DNA from: Paramacrobiotus metropolitanus
Lineage: Eukaryota; Tardigrada; Eutardigrada; Parachela; Macrobiotidae
Direction: 5' to 3'
Length of the DNA stretch: 64,000 bases
NCBI RefSeq assembly: GCF_019649055.1
Contig: NW_026570234.1
Span: forward strand, 1,674,001-1,738,000
Of the stretch, positions 10,350 to 22,300 are shown one piece after another; position 1 is the first letter of the stretch, and every line of letters starts with the position of its first letter. Below the pieces are notes generated by a model. It was not told the DNA's origin. It was given only the letters and a program-made list of their open reading frames with translations, and made no database searches. A program made the position numbers and the translations under genes.

Positions 10350-12320
10350 TTGCCACAGTATTATGCGCCGCTGACCAACTGTCTGTTTTGTTCCGCCACT
10401 TGACGGCGGCGTGATAGTGCATGCGTCGCTTTTTTCTCTCCCTTCTTCATCGGCTGCCGCTGGATTTTCCCGGATTATGCCTGCTTTTATCGCTGTTTTT
10501 CCTGCGGATTTTTGTTCCTTTGTGATGGCGGATATTTTCCACGGATGATAGCATCGGTTGATCGTGTATGCCTGGAGTGATTTTTCATTTTTGCCGTGTG
10601 TGATAAGTGCGGTCCAGTGCGTTTGATTTAATTTAATCGGGTAAGTGATTAGCGCCAGTGCAGTGCTGCATGCTTGTTCATGTTCAGCGGAAGCGCGCTG
10701 GCCGCGCTGCTCCATGTTATGGGGCGGAAATGGGAGATTCGATCAGGTCTGATTAAGTTCCCGTTAAACTGTTACTAATGGAAATGTGATGGAGGGGAAA
10801 TTTTTATTTGGATACGCGCGGCGCAGTGTGTGGAAGGAGTAACTCGATCGAAATATTTGTTAATGTTAATTTATGCGCATGTGAGAGGCTTCCTGTTTGA
10901 TTAAGTGAGTGCGCCGTGTACCCGCATACAGATGCTGCACGGATTGCGATACATGTTTTTCAGTGTCAGGTTGCAAATGGCCAGTTGATCTGTTTTCCTA
11001 TCGTAGAGGTAATTCTTCCAGAAAACTGTTATCATAAGAAAATGTCGAATTTGTTTAGCATTTTAATGTTATTGTTGAAAATGGGTATCGATGGAAAACT
11101 GGCGTTCGCGACGGGAGCATTGCCACGGCACAGTGCGCAATGGTGGGAATTCCCGGTTTGACCGCTGGTCAGATTGGACGATCGTACAGAGAATGCTAGC
11201 GACGCGGCTTGTTTGACTGCTTATTCTCATGCAGTGATAGATCGTCTAGATCTGATAAGGGCTGACCGTTGACCGACAGCTAAAGTGTTGCGTAATGTGC
11301 TTTAGCCGGCCATTGTCCCATTCGGTACTCGTACAGCATGTACAGTAGTACGTAACGGGTGTGTTGATTTTGATTTATAAAATGCTCCTTCAAATTCAAA
11401 ATTCATGCGGCGATTTAAGCAAATACTTTAAACGTCTGCTGATCTACTTTTCAGCTTCCATAATTTTGTGTAATCTGGGAGATGTTCCAGGTGAAAAATT
11501 ACGAATACAAATTTATTTTTTATTTGTGTGACGAATGAACGACCATTTCGACTAAAATTACCATTTACTGCATGATTTGAAAATAATTTGCACTATTTTT
11601 ACACGTAGTGTTACGAATGCCGTGGTGACTTTTTTACTCGTTCATGATTCTGGCGAATGCCAAGAAATTTGTGAGTTTCCTTAATTTCCGCCTGTATCTG
11701 TATGTGAGAGTACGCGTTTGTTGTTGTCAGGTTTTTGCTTGTCCCACGCGATGTAATCTGACTTGCAGCTCCCTATCAGCCTGACACGCAATTTCCGCTT
11801 GAAATAGGCAACAACGTTAACGAACATTTAATCAACAACACATACCGCGCAAATGCCGGTGCCTTTTTCATCCAGCCGCGCGCGTGCGGGCGGGATCTTT
11901 TTATCTGGGAATTTCAGCGGAATTAAACGCTGCCGAAAAGACCGGCATGACAAAGCGCGGAACGGGAGCGTAAAATGTTTATTTTAAGAAAATAATTTCG
12001 CTGAGCCTCAGCGCGCCGTGGCGCGAAGATTGTTGAAAATAGGGCGTAGATTAGCGGCTTATACCGGCCAGCTTGGCAGAAAGTTATTTTTACGGATAAA
12101 ATACGGCGCCGGCTGCGCGGGAAGAATGGGAAAAGGGGGAATTGATTTCTTGCCGGTACTGTGTGCAAGCGGTGAATAGGTCGCAGCATGGATCGGGCCA
12201 TTTTGATGGAGGAATCTGTGCAGGCACTTTGTTGTTTTAATGGTATCCCCAGAGCGTTTAACGAGCTATTTAACAGCGGTGTACAGGGCGCGCTATTACA
12301 AAACAGCTATTACAAACTAC
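10350..12320 (+). repeat. Long duplicated block, copy C
   Basis: Second full copy of the block at 1090-2640 (landmarks given there). It contains about 600 bp (roughly 11350-11925) absent from copy A and starts at the second CCGCC/GGCGG unit. A short ORF ends in EFPV at 11159, matching the EFPV end of the 28-codon ORF in copy A, but no downstream exons could be attached to it. Confidence 0.8.
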
Positions 12321-13560
12321 CGCGCGTACAGTACTTACTTTACATAACACTCGTGTCGTACAGACGCTTTAAACTTTGCAGCAGGATATTTCAGTACGAG
12401 TACGAGTGCAGTGTGCTTGTAAAAACCGGTTTTGCGTACAGCTGCTGTACGAGTGCACCTGCCCAATGGCCAATCAAAGATCCGAACAGTGATTAAAAAT
12501 TTAAATCCGCTGGCGCGTGTGCATACGAGTGCCATTATATACGGCTGCACCATGTATCCATTAAGCCGTACGTACGACATCCGGTTGACCGGCCAATCGT
12601 ACCTGTGGGTGAGTTTAATATTGATTTCCGGGATTATGTCCATTTAGGGCAGCTGTGTGAGGGAGAAAAATGGCGAGAGTAAACTCCTGCGTAAACACGG
12701 CGTCGTGATGATACCGCAGGATGTGAATAGGAGTGTAAATGCTTTTTTTCCTCTCTCCCTGCGCATGTACCGCCTTTTTGTGTACCGATATAATAAGCCT
12801 GATTATTGGCGGCGATGCCATCGGATAACGCGGCCAAGCATGCCGCTACCGTTTTGTTCGATGGCGGCTGGGATTGCTTTACCGCCGCCAAGGGACACGG
12901 CACGCGATGTATATCCCACCATAAAATTTTACAGAGACACCAAATTTATTTTTGAATTTCTTATCATCTGTACCGCTTTTCAGACGGCGATTTTTGCGAA
13001 TTATAAGGCCACGAATTTTGAAATAACGGTTTCAGTTTCTAAAAATACTTCAAAACTTTTGTTAAAAACATTTCTTCAACTTAAGTGTTTTGGCTCCAGT
13101 GTTTTGGCCGCAGTCATCAAAATTTCCAACCGACTTCGAAAAACACGAATAAAATTTGTAATAAATCTAAGTTCAATATTTTTATTCGTTTTTTTGCGAT
13201 TAAAATTAGATGTAAATCAGGTAGCGCAAATAATATTGTGTTGTAGATTTGTTTAGTTATATTTTTCCATTTATTCAAAAATATTTTGGCTGCAATAATC
13301 AAAATTTCCAAGCGACTTCGAGAAATACAACCACAATTCTTGAAAAATTTATATCAATATTTTCGTTAATTTCCTGCGATTAAAATAAAATGCAGTGTGT
13401 TTCCCAAATATTACTGTAATTTTTTAATATTAATTTATGCTTTAAAATTTTTTACACAAAATGGTTTAATGCATGTCGAGGAATTTGCGGTCGGAATTTT
13501 TTTGCACGTTACGAAAGCCGAAGATCGATCGTTTAAGGATACGAATGGCACTTTTCTGTG
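12320..13560. other. Non-coding interval with a short AT-rich direct repeat
   Basis: No supported gene. Two similar AT-rich segments, about 13090-13250 and 13280-13420, share CAAAATTTCCAA(C/G)CGACTTCGA(A/G)AAA(C/T)AC followed by TTCAATATTTT-like and TGCGATTAAAAT words, so a unit of about 180 bp is duplicated here. The open frame at 12657-13256 runs across this repeat and is probably fortuitous. Confidence 0.45.
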
Positions 13561-13569
13561 GGTGACTTA

Positions 13570-13776
13570 TTAAATGCGTTCACCCTGATTACACAGCTTA
13601 CACTGATATCCATCGCGTCTTTTTCCTCCGCAAATCCCGCAGCTTACCGGCATTATCATCTGATCCCGACAAGAAAAGCTTACGCAACGTTGCCCAACGC
13701 ACTGGGCGCACTTAAACAATAAGAAACGGCGCCCAGGCGCAGCAACAGCTGTACATGTACACTCGTTCCCGCACAT
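13570..13776 (-). CDS. Small Cys-rich ORF, possible zinc-binding protein
   Basis: A 68-codon frame has 13 cysteines, several in CxxC pairs: KCAQC, SCGIC and QCKLC, the last two flanking GGKRRDGY. Spacing of paired Cys around Gly-rich turns resembles small zinc ribbons or DnaJ-type zinc modules, but no known family was recognised. The start is uncertain: a TGTACAG acceptor-like site lies just after the ATG, so the frame could be a terminal exon of a longer minus-strand gene. No signal peptide is evident. Chance cannot be excluded at this length. Confidence 0.3.
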   Translation of the reverse strand: MCGNECTCTAVAAPGRRFLLFKCAQCVGQRCVSFSCRDQMIMPVSCGICGGKRRDGYQCKLCNQGERI

Positions 13777-14209
13777 TTTTCCCGGTTAATTTTGGCCAGC
13801 GCGCGCTCCAGCGCAAAGTGCGTGTTGTGTTAATGGAGTCCCTTATTGGAAAATTGAGTGACAATAATCAGATCATCGTGTGTTTGACGTTGGTCGTTCG
13901 AGTTGGTGCAGCGGAGAAGAAAAAGAAATCACGGTCACTGTACACGCGTCCCGGGATCAGTCTGTATGCAACTGGGAAAACCGGCGAAAATGTGTGTATG
14001 CAGGGGCCTATCAAAGCGCTTTATGAGTGTCTTGATCGAACTCTTGGCAAATATTGGCCCTGTTGACTTAATGTCAACAGAGTCAAATAGCTGCATGCGC
14101 CGGAATCGTTCCGGCCATCCCGAGTTAAATCCCGTTCCTGTGTTTTTTCTCCTTCCTGAAATGAGTGCAACATCGCTAGTGACACGTGTACAGATATGAC
14201 ATTGGCCAT

Positions 14210-16250
14210 ATAAAAATTAATTATACTTCGGGTAGTTGGTACGCGGTGTATAAATACAGTGTATTGCCAATTTTTACAAAACGTTTTTGCGTTGTAATGC
14301 GGAATTTTATTTTATAAAATTAAAAATGATGACGTTAATTACGTATAAATATAGAATGTATCTGTACTTGTGTATGGGATGGTGTTTATGTATACGGAAT
14401 AGATCTGTAGAAACCGAAAAAATCTACTCGTAGCTTCAGAGAGATTAATTTTATATCGGCGCCTAACTCTGAAAATGTTGAGTCATTTCCGGTCTAAGGT
14501 CACCTACTTTAGTGCCACATCTGCGTGGATTACGTATTTTAATTTGTAAAACTTACAAGATTAATTTTTTTATTTTATTTTTATTAAAATTTTTTTTCAT
14601 AAATAACCTACGAGTATTCATCAGTTGTTGTATTTCATGTATTATTTTGTATTTTATATACATGTACATACATATTATTGTTGTGCTTTCCTTGTAAGCA
14701 CGGGCGCCCTGTAGTGAAAAAATATTTCTCGCCGATCGACATTATTATCACACCGGAAGTCCATTATCACACCATGCCAGTTTCAACAACGACTAATTCA
14801 TACAGATGTGGGCACTGATTTACTGCTAAACTTGAGAATGCAGTTGTTTATAAGTTTATGTGTTGCTGATTTGAAATGCGATTATACTGAACCCGTTTGC
14901 AACAGCAATTGTGGAAACCGAAAATTATAATATAGCAGCACGTTAATTTTTAATATGGACGCTTACGTTATCGTTTGATAAGTTATTCTCGATTATCCTT
15001 GCGTTAGCACGCAGGGGTTGCATTGTGTACTTGTGCTTAATCCGCATATTTCAGCAGTTTCTTTGAAAATTCAAAAGGCGTACAAGTTCTATAAAAGCTG
15101 TTTATTAAATTATTCCCGTACACAGTACACAGTACATACACGGTACTTTAAAGTGTGATGGCTATGAAAATTATTATTTGTTTATTTAGGAAATTAATAT
15201 GATTATCCACGAAAAATGTTAATGGTAGTAAATAAATTATTTACGTAGTTGTACAATTAATACCGTAGAAGTACTTACTTCCACGGTACTAGTACAGAGT
15301 ACTCGGTATTACGGTCATTAAGATATGCATTTATGGGCTGTTATGCTCACCGCCTCGTGGCAATGGACTAAATTTACCAAGTTGGTCGCGTTGATTGACA
15401 TCGCTTATGAAAGTTGCCCGATATCTGTCGCTCCCGTAGCTACGTTCCAGAAAAACGCTGCTGAAAGCGGAACGTGTCGGGGTGATGTTGTCACTCAACC
15501 GTAAATAACCGACAGCTGGCTGCATGCGCACTGCCGACTCACTGCCGCCGCCGCATACTCGACAACGCGGCGTCTTCCATTTTATAAATTAAATTTTATC
15601 AAATATTTCATCGAAATGGGTCAGCAAAATATTGCTGCGAATGCGAAAAATTGTAGAAAATTTTCCTATTGCAATATTGCATCATTGTATTGAACTGTAG
15701 CGCGATTATCGATACATAGACATGTACACAAAATTAAAAATATGGCAATTAAATTTGTAAATATTTTCTGTATATTTTATCTAATTTTTTCTGGAATGTA
15801 TGTACATTTTGTTAAATGTATAATCATCGTCTCTTGCCAGATTTTTTTACCATTATGGATAACTTTAAAACAGAATTATTTTAATTTTTATTTTATGTTT
15901 CAAATTTTCATTTACATATTTATTTAGATTAAATAACTGCAGAAGTGAGCGATTAGAAAATTGAAAATGAGTAACTAGAGACGGATGCCTGCGCCGCGCC
16001 TTGTTTAGCCGATTAAAACAGTACCGCGAAAATTCGATAGAAAGTGCGGTACAGCGCCGGAAGTGCCGGCGCCGGTAGTTTGTTAAAGACGGCGTCGGCG
16101 TGGGACGGGGATGATTGGTAGTTGATGATCCCGCTCCCAGAATCTGATCCCGCCCCTCCCCTCTCTCCCGACATCCGCTCGATCTCCCATTTCTCCCGCT
16201 GTAACTACGCACAACGCGCATAAAAGAGTAAACGCCGGCATTAGCTGCCA
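14210..16250. other. AT-rich interval upstream of APC
   Basis: No gene is supported. Composition is strongly AT-rich except 15330-15580 and 16000-16220. The frames seen (14512-14697, 15742-15927 and others) are low-complexity Ile/Phe/Tyr strings typical of AT-rich DNA. Promoter elements of APC may lie in the GC-richer part just before 16260. Confidence 0.4.
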
Positions 16251-16271
16251 TTATTTATTCGCCTTTGGCCG

Positions 16272-16280
16272 TATATATAT
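16272..16280 (+). promoter_or_regulatory. Candidate TATA box of the APC gene
   Basis: TATATATAT sits in GC-richer sequence 81 bases before the APC start codon. A transcription start about 30 bases downstream would leave a 5' leader of roughly 50 bases. This is a positional inference only. Confidence 0.35.
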
Positions 16281-16360
16281 GCAGATACAGTAGAATGCGG
16301 TGATTATACTGTCTGCGCCTTTCGCAGGTCTTGCTGCTTAATATGAACCGGGCTAATTAA

Positions 16361-19300
16361 ATGGCCAATGAGCAGCCGGTCAGCCAGGGCCGGCCCGCCC
16401 CCTTTGGCCAGCTGCACTGCGCGAGCTATGCCGTGCCTGGACCAGACAATGGACGGCCCGCCCCGTTCGCGTTGTTTACCAGTGAAGAATGCAGCAGTCT
16501 GTCTGCGCCGTGTGATACAACCTCTCTGTCTGCGCAGCGTGATTTAGCCTCTCTGCCTGCGCCGTGTGATGGCACCGGTCTGCCTGCACAGCGTGATTTA
16601 TCACATGCACAGCACCGTGTGCGTGACGGCGCGACTAGCAGCAGCGTGAATATTCGGAATAATTCAAATTGGCTAATTCGGGATGCGCATGTGCCTGCCT
16701 GTGATCTCTGCCATCTTATCCAGCAACTCTACTGTGAACGGTGAGTGTTTCCCGTGAAAATAACGGATGGGGAAGTTTATTTGCCATTTTGCTGATAATT
16801 TCCGATGGGAAGCGTTCCCTCCGGGCTGAGAAATTTCCGGTGGTGGGAGGAAAGTGAATTAAGTGTCGGTTTGAACGGGAAGACGGTAGGAAATTGTCTA
16901 GTTGTCCTGTTTCTTTGGGAAAAAATTTTCTGACTTGAAGAAAAATATTTGTCCATTTTTTACAGGAATTATACGAACAATTTTGCATTGATTTTTCCAG
17001 CTTTTTAGTGATTAATATTTAAACAGATTTTTTCCCTCTCGAGTCTCGATTTCCTTTTTTTCCCTGGAAGACGGTAGAAATTTGTCTGGTTGTCCTGTTT
17101 CTTTGGAAAAAATATTTCTGACTGGTAGAAAAATATTTGTCCATTTTTTTAAAGGAAATTCGCGAGAAATTTAACAGTGACTTTTCCAGCTTTTTGGCGG
17201 ATATTATTTCACCAGATTTTTTCCCTTTCCGATTTCTTTTCCAGTTATGCGTTGTAGCTGTATTTGAAGATTTTTCCGTGGTGAAGACGCGTTCAATCGA
17301 TGCATACATGATACTGGTAGAAAATACATCGATCAAAATAAATTAGATTTTATTGGAAAATTCCCTTGATCAGTTATTCGACCGGAGCAAAGTCAGTTCG
17401 AATTCGCAACGGTGATCCTGGCAGCCCGCCAGAATCCCCCAGACAGGTCTGCGTCAGCGTGAAAATGTCGAGTGTGTTATTTTAGCGCGCCAAAAATATT
17501 CTACCAGACTTTTTTCGTCGATCAGCGAAATCGAGCGTTTTTTCGCAGCAGACAGGAGTTTAAAAATTGGAATTTTTGTTTTCCCGCCAAATTCGAAATC
17601 CGCCTGGAGGGTGTCCCGCTTTTTATTGCGTCAGGCGTGTTGACCGGGTTTTTGTGGGGCCTGTTGTAGCGCGATTTTGTGGAAGTGGCTGTACGAGAGT
17701 GTGGCGTGTGACGAGCAGACGGAGGACCATCCCGCCGCGTCGTCGGAGCTGGTTAATGGATGGCCGCACCACAACAATTCCCCGCAATCACATTCATCCT
17801 CATCCGCGGTAAGTCCCACGATTTTCTGGATTTCCTTAACTTTTTCTTCCTGTTTTATTTTTTATTTTTTTTCCGGTTGGTTTACTTGTTTTTTTTTTTA
17901 TTACCGAAATATTGTTCCGTTATTTGAAGAAATTATGTCGATTTTAATTTTTTGCCAAAAGTTTGCTTTCATTTTTTTTTAAATTTATAAGATTTTCTTT
18001 CCTAATTTCCTTTTCTGTGAAAATAAAACACTCTGCGTGGATCGTAAAAAACTGATGGCTTTGTAGAACAACGGCTGCTGTGAATAGTTGTTTTCAAAAG
18101 AGCAGTGATTTTCTCCCCCATTTTGTTCTGTAAAAATAAGAAATTCGTATTTTTGTACCAATGCAAATGATTGGAATCGAAATTGCTTTTTTAATAAATG
18201 AACGGAGTTTTGATAAAATTCAATTGTTAGTTGGTTGTTTGGTTGAGCTTACCTGATTTTCGTGATAGTATCCCCCAGCCAAGAATTTGCGAATTTATCC
18301 AAATAGATTTTTTACAATTCGTATTTACCGGGTGAAAATCGCTTCACGAGAACTGTTTTTTTTGCGTTTAAATATTTATTCGGTTTTACTGTATTTAATT
18401 TCTACTTTTCGTATTTGTTTTTGTATTTTTGATAATATTTTTCGTTAGCCAAGTGTTTAATTTACGTGATAGCAGGTGCAGTAATTTCAAAATTACCCAG
18501 CTAGATTTTTATTAATTCGTGTTTATCGAGTACAAATTGCGTGGCGGTATTTTGCAAAAAATCCGGGACGACACCACGCACCGGGATTGTATTTCTTTTC
18601 GATTTTGCGCACACCTGGACCGCGGTAAAAGACCGCGGGTCCGTTGCGTTATGTGATCGTGCGAGAAATCCTTAAAAATTCGGCAACACTGGTGTCGATC
18701 GCGGGCCGTTGTGCGGGGGAATGTTGGAAACGGGAGGATTGAATGGGGGATCCATTAGCGAAATGAGCGAATTGATTAATGGGAAATGTTGTTGGCGGGT
18801 GATCCGGGAGAGAGCGGACGGGATAGATGTCTGTGTGGGAATGTAATTACGGATGCAGTGATGCGGTAAAGTGTCGCTGTACACGGGCCGGGCCAATTAA
18901 TCCACATTAGGCAATCGGCGTGCGACGCGGCAAAAAATGCGCTGATTGGGCCGGAAACCGGCCCGGCAATGCAATTACCTTTTAATGATACTCGCATCCC
19001 TAATCCTCTTGATCCCGCGGGTTAACCGGCTGGTTTTTGCCCAGCTAAGCGTGATGATGATTTCTTTATTAGGCGCTGGCACGTTTTAGAAGAGTTTTGG
19101 GGGTGGGCGGGAATTTTTGCCCGGTCATTTTTCTCGTCGATGGCGAACGGTTTTTGAAAAGAAACGGCAAAATTTAATAAAAATTAATTTAATTAATTTA
19201 ATTGAAAATTTAAAACCAGCGAAATATTCAAATATAGTCTCAGAGAGAGTAATTTAATTTAATTAATTTAAAAAATACGGCAGAATACGTATGAGAAAAA

Positions 19301-22300
19301 AAATACAACAAAATCTAATTATCAGCCAGTGAACTATAACCTAAAATAAACCAAAAACTCTGAGTAATTTATTTTAATTAAATTTTAAAACACGGAAAAA
19401 TGCGCTTGAGCAAAAATTACGGCAAAACTTAATACCAGTGAAATTTATTGTAATTAGTAATTTAATTTAAGTCATTTAAAAAATAATTAACTGAACTTTG
19501 TTTCTCTGAGGACGCCGGTGTTCCGGTGATGGAAAACATAATCATCTGAGTTTGAAATTTCGATATGAATCTTACTTTCAGTTCGGCTGCTTTCTTAAAA
19601 TGTTTTCTTAAATTAAAAAATAATTTTCGTAGTTATTTTTAATTGACGAGTTGTGGCATTTGTAATGGCGATTTTTTTATGCCTTCGTCAGTTTCCCGTA
19701 CTTCGCTTTTTTTTACTTGTTTTTTACGCGACATTTCCGGCTTCCTGTTAAATTTATAATGAGCCGGCTTTTTGATATAGTGACCGCATTAAGCGAAATT
19801 ATTGAAGCCTTTTAAGTGTTTTTAAATGCTTCCCTACGTGTCAATGCTGGTTGCGGATGGTGTGAAGAGATGCAGGTTTAAATATTGCACGGGAAGATGT
19901 TGCGGAGAGTGCGAAGTGGATTAATTTTTGAGCGGCTATCGATCGCGTAATTCGCGGAGACGCCGCGCTGCTCTCACCGGGCGAAGATGCTGGTGTTGCC
20001 GTTGGGCGCGATTGCTGCATTAGCGTTCCCAACGAGCGGAAGTGGGCCGGTCGCGACCGGCGCACGGCCGTCTTTAGCCAAATTAGGTGCTCCCGAAAAA
20101 ACTGTCAAGTGAACAATTTCCTGCCGACGGCAATATACTTTTTTTCAGTTTTTTCCCCGGTGGAAAATTAATTTAAATTTATCTGGTAATTCTGCTATTT
20201 TAACAAGCTATTTAAATTGGAAATTTTATATTTTTGGCCTTTTATTGGTTTGCATTTTTATCGATTTCTGAATTTTCCAGTGAAATTAATTGATTTTCTG
20301 ATTAAATAAAAAAATTAATTCGCACTAAATCGTAAATGCCGGAATGATTAATATTGTCGCCAATAATTTGACAGGTAAATGGTTTCTTTAAGTTATTTTG
20401 AATGTTAAAAAGCCTGTCTTTTGAGTTTTGCTCAAGAATACTGTTTTATAATTAATATAAATAATTTGGTTAATTCAAGATTAAAATAAAAAAAATTCAA
20501 GATATTTGTAATTAATCCAAGATAAAAATTATCAACTAAGTTAAAAATATCGAAATGATTAATATTGTCGCCTTGTACTTTTGTGCAGAGGAACAACCAA
20601 TTTGTGAACATTATCATCGATCCACCTATGTACTATATAGCCACCGTTCTACGAATCTTCGGATAAATGTGCATTTGTGATGTGCGAATGCATTTATGAA
20701 CCTATTAATGCAGTTTGGATTAATATTACCATTTTGTTCGAGAAAATTATTTTATGAATAAATGCCGATGAAGCCGTGATTGATTTCTAAATATTGTCGT
20801 CAATAATTTCCGAACAGATGACTGGCTTAATTGGAATTTTGGAAAAAAATATTTCCTAAATTTTGTTCAAGGATATTGTATAAAATTACGGCTTGACATG
20901 ACAAAAATTGAAAATAAAATTATTAATTAAGGTAGAATTGCGGATCGAATTGAGGAAAAAACCTGTATGGTATCGCTGATAGAATGCCAAGTGGGGAAAT
21001 TAGTTTACCGAGGATTTGCGCGCCGCATAGATAGATTTCTCACACGGCACTCGTATGAAAGCGAAGAAGTCGGCAAAGTGTTTGACTTGACGTCAGATTG
21101 GCCCAATAATCCAATTTGCTTAACGACAGCCCGACACTCGATATATACGCATATACGACAGGAAGTGCAGCTCCCTCCGCCAACTGTTACCGCCGCTCGT
21201 TAAGGATAGTGGGGAGAGGGAGAAATCATACTCACATTTCACTTGAGAAATTGCCATTATTTTTTACCATTAACCAGCGGATTAGGATTTCCTCTTGGGC
21301 TGCTCCACATTCTCTCCTTTTATCAGTTGATTTAATAGGGCTGTTGGTGTACGGCTTCCGCTCGGTGCCGGCTGGTGGGCGGACGGGCTGCGGCAGCGCA
21401 CAATGGAATTAAATTTAATAAATTTAAAATCTCTTTAAAATTCCCGTTAAATCTGCCGGCAAAGAAAAGGTCACGGGGCTTTTAGGGAATTTTGGGAATA
21501 TTTTGCGGATGAATATCTTTTCATTTTTACGGCGTATTTTGCAGTTGAATCGGCACGTGCGTGGCTTTGTTTTGTCGAGGCTTGTAAATTTTTTAAAAAA
21601 ATGTTGTGAATTTTCAGCGTCTCTGCTAAACGGAATTTTCGCGATAAATGCATTGATGGCTTAAGCCTTAAAAAGAATTTAGAAAACATTTTTCTTGTGA
21701 AAAATGCACGTGATTGAATTCAATGATCATGACAAAATTAGAAACATAAACAGGAGTATTTGTATTTTCTGCATTAAGTCAAATCAGGATTAAATTGCAT
21801 TCCTGTGTTAAAGTAAAAAATACTGGCAAAAATCATCCGAAAATTCATAATATTCGTTGATATTAAAATTATTGATAATTTTTGCTTTTTTATAGTTACA
21901 AATAATAATAAAAAAAATCTGACGTGGTATTTGGAATTTTTGCTGTACATACCGATTTGAAAGATTTTTTTTAAAAATGAAAGTACATTGAAATATTAGA
22001 AAAAAATTTTTAAGCGGAGTTTTTTGCCGGTTTGACGGTAAAAAAATCTTGATGCAAATCTGAAATTGGTGTTAAAAGTTTTTGCTGTGCTGATTTTATT
22101 AAACCGAGAATTTCATCATTTTTTGTCAGAAATGTTATCACATTAAAAAATAAATTATTTGGTTAATTTTTTGCCGGTGTTTGGACGCAGTTAAATGTTC
22201 GCGCCGTTGACAGGCATTTTCGCGGCCTGATGGGTGCGAAAACTGTTAATCGGGCGCTATTCCGGCGGTGTGTGTAAACACGCTGATCTCTTCCCCTCCA

